Source: Allorhodopirellula solitaria
Lineage (GTDB): Bacteria > Planctomycetota > Planctomycetia > Pirellulales > Pirellulaceae
Length of the DNA: 47,878 nucleotides
Direction: 5' to 3'
Assembly: GCF_007859855.1 (NCBI RefSeq)
Contig: NZ_SJPK01000022.1
Coordinates: 1 to 47,878 of the forward strand
The position numbers and the translations under genes were made by a program. Position 1 is the stretch's first letter. Every line of letters begins with the position of its first letter. Below are positions 1 through 8,633 of the stretch, in pieces. The notes below the pieces were generated by a model. It made no database searches, was not told the DNA's origin, and saw only the letters and a program-made list of their open reading frames with translations.

Positions 1-265
1 CGAAGCGTTTCGCATCCTGAACCGAATCGAGCTGGTGTTCACACCCAAACATGGAAGCTGGCTCAACATGGCCGAACCGGAATTAAGCGTGATGACCCGT
101 CAGTGTTTCGCCGGTCGAGTTGGCAGCGAGCAAGAAGTCGCTGACCGAATAACGGCTTGGCAGCAGGATCGCAACGAACGCCAAGTTGGGATCAATTGGC
201 AATTCTCAACCGACGATGCAAGGGTCAAGCTAAAACGCCTCTACCCGAAAATGGAGCTGCGATAG
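1..265 (+). CDS. IS630-type transposase, C-terminal fragment (cut by window edge)
   Basis: The frame is open from base 2 to a TAG at 263-265, so the gene begins outside the window. The visible 87 residues contain FTPKHGSWLNMAE, the typical block around the last catalytic acidic residue of IS630-type DDE transposases, followed by ELSVMTRQC and a basic C-terminal tail. The family catalyses cut-and-paste transposition at TA targets. The GTG at 35 is probably not the real start, because coding similarity (RILNRIELVF) continues upstream of it. I could not define the right inverted repeat of this element between 266 and 339. Whether the whole element is intact cannot be judged from here. Confidence 0.75.
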   Translation, partial: EAFRILNRIELVFTPKHGSWLNMAEPELSVMTRQCFAGRVGSEQEVADRITAWQQDRNERQVGINWQFSTDDARVKLKRLYPKMELR

Positions 266-339
266 AATGCTAGTCAGTGTCGCCGCTTGCCTCACCCGAT
301 ATCGGTTTCGGGCTCATCCAATCGCCTTGATGTCTAAAT

Positions 340-558
340 ATGAACAGACATGAATTGATCGTTACGCTCCGGGCGGAGCACTTGGAAACGATTGACAAGG
401 TGGCATCTTCGCAACAAAAGGCTCTGGACATCCTCCGGCCTACGGAACAAATCGTGGGGATCACATCACGAATGGAGGTTTATTCGACGATCTTGTCCCT
501 GTCCAAAGTTGACTCCGTGGAACGCGGCGAGGCGATGCAAGTATTTGACGACGAGTAG
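340..558 (+). CDS. small hypothetical protein, 72 aa
   Basis: An ATG-started ORF lies just after the IS630-type fragment. The product is mixed-charge (MNRHELIVTLRAEHLETIDK...), with no signal peptide or recognisable domain. There is no clear Shine-Dalgarno directly upstream. A longer +1-frame ORF (392-727) overlaps it, so it could be a chance frame. If real, it would be a small cytoplasmic protein, predicted mostly helical. The stretch 559-751 between it and the lipoprotein gene shows no gene and would hold the promoter of that gene. Confidence 0.3.
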   Translation: MNRHELIVTLRAEHLETIDKVASSQQKALDILRPTEQIVGITSRMEVYSTILSLSKVDSVERGEAMQVFDDE

Positions 559-751
559 ACTCGCGGACACCAAGGCAGAAGGGCTGATGTTAATCTGTGC
601 GGGCAATTCGCATTTTGTCACCAGAGCCGATCCTAGGGGTCGATACCTCGTTCGGTGGGGCGCCGTTCAACGGCGACTCGATTGTCGCGTCAAATCCAGT
701 CCGTTTGCCAATCGATGGTGCGTTTGACTGGTATCTCTTGAGAGGTGTTCA

Positions 752-2371
752 ATGAGAATCATTTTGCATAGTTGGCTTTTTGTCGTGCTTGGAATCGCGT
801 CTCTTCTGTCGGGATGCGCCCGCTGTCAGCAACGGCCGATGATCACTGCGGTAGGACTATCGCCCGCCAATCAATGTGACCCACCGGGAATTCCCTACTA
901 CCTCCCCAAGCCACTATTGGTGGTTGCTAAGAATGTACGACACATCGACGAAAGTAAAGTTGGTTTGACCGGACCTGCACCTATCCCGGGTGGCTTCGAT
1001 AATCAAGCAGCCTACGCAGACATTAAGGCTAATGTGACCGTGCCTAACACCGGCGGCGAATCAGGGGGCGGCTTGGCCGCGGCGACTTTAACGCCGGCAG
1101 CATTGTCCGGGGCGGTAGTCGGTACCGGTGGAAACCAATCGACAGTTCCCGAAAAGATGACACCGGACCAGAGTTACAAGGATGGCGTTTCTCCCGACAG
1201 TTTCTTTACCTACCAGGTTATCTTCGTCCCCGACCTGACTCAGAAGTACGGCCTGCAGATTAGCGGCGGTGCCGGTGAGTTCCGAGCCGCAATGAACATG
1301 GTCAACGGCTGGATGTACACCGGGATGGGACCGTTCTATATGAAAGACAGTTCATCTGCCCAGAATGCAATGGCGACCGGTGTTGCAGCGATGTATGCCG
1401 GGCGGGGCGTTTCGGATGTTGTTGACAGCGTCGGCGGTCTAACCACTGCGATCGGAAATCTTCCTGGACAGGAAAGCGGCATTCGCACCGACGGCTTGCA
1501 AGCGGATGAATTCAGCAGTGCGGTCCGTGCACTCGAGCTTGCTCAAGAAATGGCTCCGAAAGTCCATCGTGACATTTTGAACTACGCTGAAGTTTACATT
1601 TACGAGCCTGTGCTTCTGCCCGACGGCCAAACAACCGAGTGGCGACAGGTTGCCGAACACCACTTTGATCGTCACTATTTCGACACGGCTGAAACGCCAG
1701 GCATGGCGAACCAGCGTGAACAGGTGATGCAAGGTCTATTTCGTCAGGCCATGGGTGTCGGTAAGCCAGCCCAGCCACCGACATTCGCTCAGCCTCCGAC
1801 GGAATCAAGTGTCCTTCCTCCGCCAATTATCAATCGGATCGACCCGCCCTCCAATCAGTTTTCGCCCTTTGATAACGGGTCGGACTTAGAGGACCAGGAC
1901 GAGCCAACCGACGCGAATGACGATCCGGCAACAGAGTCTGCCCTACGAATTCAGACCAAGTGGAATCAACAGCTGGCGATTGTTAGTCAGCAGGAGTCCG
2001 CCGTCCGTCAACACGCCGCTGAGCTACAGGTTCAGGAATCGGCGATCCGTCAGCAGCAAGTGACCCTTGGGGAGCGTGAAGCGGAGGTGCGTATACGTGA
2101 GAACGGCCAAAATTTCGCCATGGGAATGTTGAATCGAGCAGACGGTTTTCAGGTGCCATCGCAGGCCGGTAAACCCTATCCCATTGTCACTACCGATGCC
2201 TCCGGCAATCCTGTCTCTCCAACGGTGGTGCAGATGAACGTCCACGAAGCCGAGACCGAAAACGTCAATCCGCGACCGCGGTTAAGCCTCCGCGAGCTGT
2301 TCCACTGCGCACCGGCAGATCGGCCAACGGTCCGCAGCGAGGTCGCCCCACAAAGAATCATTTTACCATAG
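752..2371 (+). CDS. secreted lipoprotein with coiled-coil region, unknown function, 539 aa
   Basis: The N-terminus is a clear lipoprotein signal: MRIILHSWLFVVLGIASLLSGC has a basic start, a hydrophobic core and a lipobox (LLSGC) with Cys22. A PPGIPYYLPKPLLVV block follows near residue 45, a Gly/Ala-rich stretch at about 105-130, and an ordered middle part to about residue 320. A Pro-rich acidic linker spans about 335-390. Residues about 400-450 (SQQESAVRQHAAELQVQES) are Gln/Glu-rich and predicted coiled coil. No enzyme motif was seen. The stop is 9 bp before the V8-like protease gene, so the two are probably co-transcribed. The start ATG follows GAGAGG at 739-744, a plausible ribosome site. 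It is probably an envelope-anchored protein of planctomycete type; the role is unknown. Confidence 0.8.
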   Translation: MRIILHSWLFVVLGIASLLSGCARCQQRPMITAVGLSPANQCDPPGIPYYLPKPLLVVAKNVRHIDESKVGLTGPAPIPGGFDNQAAYADIKANVTVPNTGGESGGGLAAATLTPAALSGAVVGTGGNQSTVPEKMTPDQSYKDGVSPDSFFTYQVIFVPDLTQKYGLQISGGAGEFRAAMNMVNGWMYTGMGPFYMKDSSSAQNAMATGVAAMYAGRGVSDVVDSVGGLTTAIGNLPGQESGIRTDGLQADEFSSAVRALELAQEMAPKVHRDILNYAEVYIYEPVLLPDGQTTEWRQVAEHHFDRHYFDTAETPGMANQREQVMQGLFRQAMGVGKPAQPPTFAQPPTESSVLPPPIINRIDPPSNQFSPFDNGSDLEDQDEPTDANDDPATESALRIQTKWNQQLAIVSQQESAVRQHAAELQVQESAIRQQQVTLGEREAEVRIRENGQNFAMGMLNRADGFQVPSQAGKPYPIVTTDASGNPVSPTVVQMNVHEAETENVNPRPRLSLRELFHCAPADRPTVRSEVAPQRIILP

Positions 2372-2380
2372 AATGGCAGA

Positions 2381-3229
2381 ATGAAAAATCAAAACGCAAA
2401 CAACAACTGGCTGCTTCAGAACGATCTTCTGCATCCGATCGGGAATCCGCTACCGCTGCTGCCAAGGAGCATCATTGGAACCGATGATCGACAGGCATGC
2501 CCTGACGTAACCCTCAATCCATTCCGGTGGATCTGTCAGATCGAATCCACTGGACGAACTCGCAGCGGAGCGACAGGCACCGCGTACGGAACCGGTTGTC
2601 TCATCGGACGCCAAACAATCTTAACTGCCGCGCACAACTTCTTTGTCGGCGGTCAAAAGGTCGCCAACCGCGACGTTCGCATCACATTTGGCACCGATGG
2701 TGACCGGTCTCGCCCAATGCTGGGCGCTTATGCTGTGACCAATGTTGAAACTCCCAATGCTTACAACCCAGCGGAGATCGTTTCCTCGCACGACATTGCC
2801 GTGGTCGGACTTCGCGCGCCCTACCCCGCAGACCAGATCACCAATATGGGATCTCAGTCATGGACAGAGATCACCGCGTCGCAATTGCTTCATGAGCAAG
2901 CATTTATCAGCGGCTATCCCGTCGATCGCCCGCGCACTCCGCCGCCAACCGAACCTGCCAATGCGGTCCAGTTCTGGCACGTTGAACGCGTGACCGACAT
3001 CGCGTCGGGCGAATTGTTCTACGCGGTCGACACGACAATTGGGCAAAGCGGTAGTCCTATCCTCGCCCAGTTGCAATTGGAGAATGGTCGCACCGACACG
3101 GTCGCGGTGGGAGTCCACACTAACGCCGCCAGCGACCTCTTACCCAATCGAGGCCTCACGATCGAAGGCCCTATCGCCGACTTCGTACGACATCACTACG
3201 AAAGCAATGAACGAGGCTTCATGGCATAA
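2381..3229 (+). CDS. V8/glutamyl-endopeptidase-like serine protease (S1B-type), 282 aa
   Basis: This is a chymotrypsin-fold serine protease. The visible triad is His85 in LTAAHNFF, Asp138 in SSHDIAVV and Ser223 in GQSGSPIL. The stretch RSIIGTDDRQ at about 29-38 resembles the mature N-terminus of V8-type proteases, so residues 1-30 may be a short propeptide. No hydrophobic signal peptide is present, which is odd for this usually exported family; export by another route or cytoplasmic action is possible. It starts 9 bp after the lipoprotein gene. The subtilisin-like protease 2.5 kb away, beyond the ISAzo13 insertion, also lacks a signal peptide. Family assignment is firm; the substrate is unknown. 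Confidence 0.85.
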   Translation: MKNQNANNNWLLQNDLLHPIGNPLPLLPRSIIGTDDRQACPDVTLNPFRWICQIESTGRTRSGATGTAYGTGCLIGRQTILTAAHNFFVGGQKVANRDVRITFGTDGDRSRPMLGAYAVTNVETPNAYNPAEIVSSHDIAVVGLRAPYPADQITNMGSQSWTEITASQLLHEQAFISGYPVDRPRTPPPTEPANAVQFWHVERVTDIASGELFYAVDTTIGQSGSPILAQLQLENGRTDTVAVGVHTNAASDLLPNRGLTIEGPIADFVRHHYESNERGFMA

Positions 3230-3304
3230 GCTCCGATGGCTCACCTTGCCGATTGAGTTTGCCCAGATGCCAATGCGTTGAACGTCTATTCGTCGACCTG
3301 CATG

Positions 3305-3439
3305 TCAAGCTGGTGGATCGGTGCCACTGGCGGCTTGGAAGTAGACCGGTACACCTCCATCATCGCTCAGGGTGCAGTCGGGCAGGTAGCACGTGTTACC
3401 CTTGGGTTTCAGCATGATTTCAATCGATTTGTCTGAGTT
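3305..3439 (-). pseudogene. 3' tail of a gene interrupted by the ISAzo13-type element
   Basis: On the minus strand, a frame open from the left inverted repeat of the insertion element reads about 44 residues (KSIEIMLKPKGNTCYLPDC, then an acidic Gly stretch and PVYFQAASG) to a TGA at 3305-3307. No start with a ribosome site is evident, apart from an internal ATG in IEIMLKP. The simplest reading is the C-terminal end of a gene whose 5' part now lies beyond the element near 4744. The 310-residue gene there ends in its own stop at 4803, so the match is not proven. The product is not recognised. Confidence 0.4.
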
Positions 3440-3468
3440 AGGACCTGTTCGGAAACAATTTCGGGATT

Positions 3469-4640
3469 TCAGCATGGGATGACATAATTGAATTTACTGA
3501 GGCTTGAGTCCCGCTGAGTCGGTTCGTTGTCTTTGAATGCTTGCTCTACCTTGATTCCAGAGTGGTAGACTTTGCGAGCCAACTCGCAGACAACCTTCAG
3601 ACCAGTTCGCGTATTGACTTTCGAAATCAGCGTCTGCATCCATGAGAGTGATTCGACGAGCCGTCCGCTGATCGCTCGTGTTAGGTGACAGAACAGGCGA
3701 TGATCGATCGGGTTGTACTTGCTGCAATACGGAGGCAGATGAGCGACGCGAATTGGGATTCCAAGGGTGACCGCCACGCGGTGCAGGCGTTCCCGATAGA
3801 GCGGGACGCGGTAACCGTTGCTGCCACCGCAGTCAGCCAGGAGCAACATTCCCCCGGCATCGGCGTAACGGGTTCGTCCCATTCGATACCACCAACGACG
3901 AACCGCATCGGCAGCTAACTCACCGGTGTCAGCGCCCGTCGCCAAATACACAAACGCTTCGTTGGCAACTGTATCGTAGACGCCGTAGGGAATTGCTTTT
4001 GAATCACTGCTGTAGGACCCGAAGTCATGGTCAAAAGCATGTAGCGAGCCATCAGTCCAAGAGCGTCCGCTGCGGGAAAACTGACCGATCAACTCCTTCT
4101 TCTTCGTGTCCACGCTCAAGATCGGCCATCCGAGTCGTTCGTACTGCTGGCGAAGCTGCTGCAACCGGTCGAACTGTGGCTGGCGAAACTCGCTAGCCCC
4201 CAGAGGAATGTCTTTGGAGATCTTGCGACGCCCCAGTTTTAGGTTTCTACGAAGGATCTCAGCGATCACGCCCGGTGAGAGTGAAAAGCCAAGCCGATCG
4301 ATGGCCGAGGCAATCACTCGCAGCCCGATGCTGGTCCAGATTTGACCATCGTGGACCGGCGATCCAGCTGTTTGCGTCGTGACTTCAGTTTCAATCGCAT
4401 CGACGACCCCCGGCTGGGCTTTGCTAGCAAATCGGCGGCCTCCCCTTTTTTTCGAACTCGTCCTTGGGCCTCATCATGGGGCAGGTTTTGCAGGTCACGC
4501 TTGCCTCGCGTGATCGTATCGGGGTGACAGCCGAACAACTCAGCAACGTAACCGATCCCGCCATGGCCCAACTTGCTCGCTTCAATGGCCGCATACCGTC
4601 GTCGGTCCTTCTCGCTGAGCGATTCGTACAAATTCCGCAT
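3469..4640 (-). CDS. ISAzo13-type DDE transposase, apparently made by -1 ribosomal frameshift
   Basis: The first frame (start ATG at 4640, MRNLYESLSEKDRRRYAAIE) carries the N-terminal helix-turn-helix region typical of 'Rhodopirellula transposase'. It runs to RVRKKG and then loses family-like sequence. The second frame continues as RGGRRFASKAQPGVVDAIE, then TVARLL-like DNA-binding sequence and the DDE core: SVDTKKKELIG (first Asp), LLADCGGSNGYR (second Asp) and YNPIDHRLFCH. The third acidic residue is Asp here, where I expect Glu in most relatives. The switch point is a run of seven A. Read that way, the protein is about 390 residues, normal for the family. A one-base sequencing or inactivating indel is the alternative. 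Confidence 0.8.
4442..4452 (-). promoter_or_regulatory. candidate -1 frameshift site A-AAA-AAA-G in the transposase
   Basis: On the minus strand the zero frame reads CGA AAA AAA GGG GAG. A slip of -1 on the A7 run gives CGA AAA AAA AGG GGA GGC and joins the N-terminal part directly to the frame carrying the catalytic core. A7 and A6G runs are well-known slippery sites in insertion-sequence transposases. The downstream stimulatory structure was not worked out. Confidence 0.6.
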
Positions 4641-4802
4641 CTGCGTTTCAACATCGCCTCGGTAAACATTCTACATCGCTGGCCTCCGTGGAAAGTGACG
4701 AAACCAGTTTACACGTTTCCCGAAGTTGTTTCCGAACAGGTCCTGAGCCCGAGTGAAACGAGAGCTTTCAACTTTTGCTCAGGGTAACGCTTCTCACTGC
4801 TC

Positions 4803-5720
4803 TTACGATCCAGGAGACAGGGCGACGCGGAACACGAAATAGTTGTAGGGAAGAATTTCCGTAGGATTGTCCTTTGCGACGAACGCCCATCGATGCTTGT
4901 CGAACACCCATCCGTTCCAGTCAAAATTCTGTGACTCTTTCACTTGAACGACAATGTAGTTACCGCACCTCATCGGTGCAGCGAGCGGAGCGTCATCGAA
5001 ATCGAGTCCGAGAAATAGTTCTTGAACCTTTACATTGCGATTCCGTTTCAAAAGCGATTCGACAAGGCCACGCCCCACGTCGACGAACGGCTTTAGAACC
5101 GGTTGAGAGGTGGCGAGCAAGTTCAGTCCAGCCTTTACCGATTCGCTCTTGAGAGCGTTGAGAAGCTGCTCGTCAGTTTCATTTCTCGCATTGACGGTGC
5201 AAAGCTGAAATGACACTCCGCGCTTCCCCACCACCAATCCGTTAAAAATGGGGTATCCAATGACACCTGCGGCATCATCTTCGTTGACGTCGAACGCTTG
5301 ATTGAATACGACAGGCTCAGGTGAATCTGTCCCAGACAATTCATGGTTCGCCTTGAATTGAACTACAATCTGATGTTTTCCACGACCTGGGTAATCGTAG
5401 ATCCGTAGCCGATCAAGACGAATGTCAATGGCCGCACCCTTCAGTGAACTGTCCGGGCTGACGTTTCCAAGCGATTGAATGGACACATGGTTCTCAGTAG
5501 TCGCGTTGACAAATTCGAGAAAGCCGATGGTCTGATTCGAGTATTCGTACGGGCGTGTCCCGAACCAAGATCGGGTTGCACCTGCACCAATCTTGGGTTG
5601 CCCAGTTCGCGTCTCTCCAGCCGAGGCAAGGTCAAGCTCGCGCACGACACATGCTGCGTCCTCCGCAGATAACTCGCCAATGGTAGGTATATCTGCGTAG
5701 AGTTTTGGAAAGCTGTTCAT
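4803..5720 (-). CDS. conserved-looking protein of unknown function, 305 aa, next to subtilisin-like protease
   Basis: The ORF has possible starts at ATG 5720 (MNSFPKLYADIPTIG) and GTG 5735, 15 bases upstream. Neither has a strong ribosome site, so the start is uncertain. No signal peptide or membrane segment is visible. The middle part looks rich in beta strands (RLRIYDYPGRGKHQIVVQFK), followed by GVSFQLCTVNARNE and a helical section at about 190-225. A compact C-terminal beta part contains ELFLGLDFDDAP, GNYIVVQV and ILPYNYFVFRV. No catalytic motif was recognised. It lies 58-73 bp downstream of the subtilisin-like gene on the same strand, so the pair is probably an operon; a partner or substrate of the protease is plausible but unproven. 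Its 3' end is 59 bp from the ISAzo13-type element. Confidence 0.7.
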   Translation of the reverse strand: MNSFPKLYADIPTIGELSAEDAACVVRELDLASAGETRTGQPKIGAGATRSWFGTRPYEYSNQTIGFLEFVNATTENHVSIQSLGNVSPDSSLKGAAIDIRLDRLRIYDYPGRGKHQIVVQFKANHELSGTDSPEPVVFNQAFDVNEDDAAGVIGYPIFNGLVVGKRGVSFQLCTVNARNETDEQLLNALKSESVKAGLNLLATSQPVLKPFVDVGRGLVESLLKRNRNVKVQELFLGLDFDDAPLAAPMRCGNYIVVQVKESQNFDWNGWVFDKHRWAFVAKDNPTEILPYNYFVFRVALSPGS

Positions 5721-5793
5721 CGGATCGGCTTGCACCTCAAAAGTGGAGATCGATTAGGAGGGGGACGGTTTGATAGCGACAGGACGCGTGCAT

Positions 5794-6975
5794 CTATACT
5801 TGCGGAGCTCGGACCATTCCGTTTCCGACATCGCTGAACACTGCGTCCGAGATGAATCTTGCCGACGCCAGTGTTTTGACGGCTAGATTCGTGTTGGTCA
5901 GCATTCCGGTGAGTTCCTTTTGCTGCTGGGCCCAAAGGGCCGCACAACCAGCCACGTGCGGTGTCGCCATGCTCGTTCCGCTGATTGTATTCAGCGCTCG
6001 ATCATCACCGATCCATGAGGAGGTCACAGCCACACCTGGCCCGCTCAGATTGCAGTTAGTATTGGAGAACGACGCGATGCTGAACTGGTCGCTCGGAGAG
6101 CGTTGCAGTGCGCCGACGGAGATCATGCCATCGCCTGCAGCGGGCGGGGCCACCGCGATTTGGTATCGCGGTCGCTGGCTCTCATTTCCTGACGCCGCAA
6201 CAATGACAGCCGCCTGCGCGAATGCATCGGAACTTGCCAGCATCGAGGTCAGTCTACTGAATAGGTTCACATTGGCGCGGTACTGCTCTAACGCGATCGA
6301 GGTGGCAGGCTCCGCTTCGAACCCACGCTGTTCGATCAACCAGGCAACGTAGCCAGGGAAATCAATTCCCAGTGACATCGAGATGACATTTGCTCCTTGC
6401 TCGTAGGCCCAGTGAATAGCGTTGGCCAGGGTCGCGGACGACCCACCGCCTGGGCCCAACACTTTACCAATGACTGCCTTCTGGACACCTGGGGCAACTC
6501 CAATCCGCAGGCCATCAACGTCTCGACCCAAAATTGTCCCGGCACAGTGAGTCCCGTGGCCATTTTCATCGTCATCGCCACCCTGAGTAAAATTACGGCG
6601 TTCCAGCTGAACACCGTTGAACGCATCGTGATTGGGGTCGATTCCCGTATCGAGGACTGCCACGACGACGCCCGATCCGTCATAGGGGCTTGTGTCCGCC
6701 CCCACCGCTTCAATCCCCCAGGTACTCCCCGTCACTGGGGCCGGCTCGGTACTCTTGAACGGTTCAATCAGCTTCAGTGGGATGGGATCGGCAATCGCCA
6801 GAACATTCGGATCGCGGCTGAGGTCCGCCACATCCGCTGATGTCATCTCGTGATGTTCCAGCGTCGGTTCGGCGAGATTTGTGAGTGTCCCCTCTTCTAA
6901 AGGACCGTAATTCATCGAGCGGGTCACCGCCGCTCTGCGCCGAAGCACAATTCTCTCTGAAGTTTGATTATCCAC
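5794..6975 (-). CDS. subtilisin-like serine protease (S8 family), no signal peptide, 393 aa
   Basis: All four signature residues are present: Asp109 in VVAVLDTGID, His140 in NGHGTHCAGT, oxyanion Asn264 in AASGNES and Ser335 in SGTSMATPHVAG. Residues 1-85 look like an inhibitor-type prodomain (LSRDPNVLAIADPIPLKLIE). There is an insertion at about 205-250 (the GFEAEPATSIALEQYRAN region) between the family blocks. The N-terminus (MDNQTSERIVLRRRAAVTRS) is charged and lacks a hydrophobic core, so the enzyme seems to act inside the cell or leave by a non-Sec route. Together with the V8-like protease and the adjacent unknown protein it makes an unusual local set of proteases without normal export signals. 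Confidence 0.9.
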   Translation of the reverse strand: MDNQTSERIVLRRRAAVTRSMNYGPLEEGTLTNLAEPTLEHHEMTSADVADLSRDPNVLAIADPIPLKLIEPFKSTEPAPVTGSTWGIEAVGADTSPYDGSGVVVAVLDTGIDPNHDAFNGVQLERRNFTQGGDDDENGHGTHCAGTILGRDVDGLRIGVAPGVQKAVIGKVLGPGGGSSATLANAIHWAYEQGANVISMSLGIDFPGYVAWLIEQRGFEAEPATSIALEQYRANVNLFSRLTSMLASSDAFAQAAVIVAASGNESQRPRYQIAVAPPAAGDGMISVGALQRSPSDQFSIASFSNTNCNLSGPGVAVTSSWIGDDRALNTISGTSMATPHVAGCAALWAQQQKELTGMLTNTNLAVKTLASARFISDAVFSDVGNGMVRAPQV

Positions 6976-7196
6976 CGCACTCTTCTCCCTATGACGAAGT
7001 TAAACGACCAACGCAAGTAGTCCACGTGAGGTAGCTGCAGTTACCCCGAGCGACATTGGCCATCCTTTCGCGTTGGGTTAAATCAGTCAAGAGGAGGGGG
7101 TGAGGAATTCGCTGAAAAGTTATTTTTTAGCGAGCGATCGCGTCAGCAATCTCACCAACTTGAGAGCGCGTATTGGAGGCTTTTAGTGATGCCTCG

Positions 7197-7299
7197 TTAG
7201 CAGAATCGGTGGGTTTGATTTGGCTCAGCGAGCTTTCCGAGCTGGTGATACAGGGCGATTTCGTACGCCTTGTAGGATTTAAAACCGTAGGCTTTTCTT
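7197..7299 (-). pseudogene. C-terminal fragment of a transposase-like gene, cut by the ISL3-type element
   Basis: Reading on the minus strand away from the ISL3-type left end gives KAYGFKSYKAYEIALYHQLG, then a short tail ending THRFC and a TAA at 7197-7199. This has the feel of a transposase C-terminus, but I cannot name the family. The rest of 6976-7339 holds no gene. The stretch beyond the right end of the ISL3-type element (8569-8633) does not obviously contain the missing N-terminal part. Confidence 0.35.
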
Positions 7300-8568
7300 G
7301 GTTCTTCGGGGAATTTAGTGGCTGATCGCTTGAAACGCGTTGATTCTGTATTTCGTTGGGATGAAAGATCTCAACCAACACTACCGACTACTTCTTGGGC
7401 TCAGCGACGAATGGAAAGTCGTCGACGTTGACCTCGATCTAAACGCCAACCGAGTCATCATCGACCTGGAACATTCCGGTGGCAAGCTCTGCTGTCCTGA
7501 GTGTTTGGGATCTTGTTCACGAAGCGATACTGCTGCGAAACGAACCTGGCGCCATCTCGATGCGATGCAATTTGCGACCGAGATTCGAGCAGCGGTTCCG
7601 CGAAGCAGGTGCCTTACATGCGGAGTCAAAACCATCTCGGTTCCTTGGGCCGGCAAGCATCCTCGGTTCACACTGATGTTTGAATCCTTCGCCATCCGTG
7701 TTTTGCAGGCGGCGGCCAATGTCTCCCGCGCCGCTGAGCTTCTCAGATTGAGTTGGGATAGCGTTCATTGCCTGATCGAACGTGCGGTGCAACGAGAGCT
7801 GGACCGTCGTTCGCTGGACTCGGTCCACCATGTCGGCATGGACGAAAAGAGTCTGGGGAAAGGGCACGATTACGTCTCCGTGATGACGGACATTGATCAT
7901 CGCCGTGTTCTGGATGTTTCGAAAGACCGTACCATCGCCGCGGCGGACGACCTTTGGCAAACACTCAACGAAAACCAGCGAAATGACGTCGAATCCGTCT
8001 CGATGGACATGTGGACGGCGTTCATGACGAATTTCACGTCAGCAAGTATCTCGGCGAAGCGGTCGACAAGGTGCGTCGTCGAGAGCAGCGAGAACTCAAA
8101 GCCGAGGGCGACGAGCGCCTAACAGGGCTTCGCCAAATGCTTCTTTACAATGAAGAGAACCTGAGTGAGGACCAGCAGGTCGAACTTCATATTTTGCAGA
8201 AGAGGGACCTGCGCACGGGACGAGCCTGGGCTCTGAAGGAGAACTTTCGACACTTCTGGGACTGTGGCAACGCGGCTGCTGGGCAGCGTTTCTTTGATGG
8301 CTGGTACGGTTGGGCAGTTCGCAGTCGCTTGGAACCGATCAAGAAGGTCGCGAGGATACTCAAGGGGCATCTTCCGGGCCTGATGAGCTGCTTCAATCAC
8401 GGAGTCACAAATGCTCTTTCAGAAGGATTCAACAGCAAGATTCAGTCGATCAAATCCGCCGCCCGGGGGTTTCGTTTGTTCAAGAACTACTGCTTGAGAA
8501 TCCTCTTCTATTGCGGCAAGCTCGAACTCAATCCATTCATTCCTAGCCACTAAATTCCCCGTAGAACC
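7300..8568. mobile_element. ISL3-family insertion sequence, degenerate copy
   Basis: GGTTCTTCGGGGAATTTAGT (7300 on, 24 bases to 7323) is matched in inverted orientation at 8545-8568 with one mismatch, the usual look of ISL3 ends. The transposase stop lies inside the right repeat. The expected 8-bp target duplication is not visible: CTTTTCTT on the left, GAAAAATA on the right. Confidence 0.8.
7361..8553 (+). pseudogene. ISL3-family transposase disrupted by a small internal deletion
   Basis: The frame starting MKDLNQHYRLLLGLSDEW carries the N-terminal zinc-finger pairs (CCPECLGSC and CLTCG) and the DDE parts VGMDEKSLGKG and SVSMDMW. After MDMWTAF the reading continues in the wrong frame and ends at 8122. 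The family sequence resumes in the next frame at about 8020 as VHDEFHVSKYLGEAVDKVRR, runs through ALSEGFNSKIQSIK (last catalytic Glu) and stops at 8551-8553. The segment normally linking MDMW-AF to VHD-FH is missing, roughly a dozen residues, and the frame is broken. The element is therefore probably inactive unless helped in trans. Confidence 0.8.
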
Positions 8569-8633
8569 GAAAAATAGAGTGCCTTCTATTCGATACCGTC
8601 GCGCGAGTGACGATCTTAGAGACCCCTTATGGC

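Larger units (their letters stand above)
3441..4743. mobile_element. ISAzo13-family insertion sequence, about 1.3 kb, with 25-bp inverted ends
   Basis: The ends GGACCTGTTCGGAAACAATT... (3441-3465) and its reverse complement (4719-4743) match at 24 of 25 positions. Between them is a single minus-strand transposase read in two frames. An obvious target duplication was not identified: the left flank ends in GAGTTA and the right flank starts with TGAGCC. The element appears complete and recently acquired, since its ends are nearly identical. Confidence 0.85.

Noticed and set aside
4709-4924. 71-codon minus ORF ending YPEQKLKALVSLGLRTC across the right IS end
   Set aside because: It overlaps the end of the 305-residue gene in another frame and runs into the inverted repeat; kept only as weak support for an interrupted frame.
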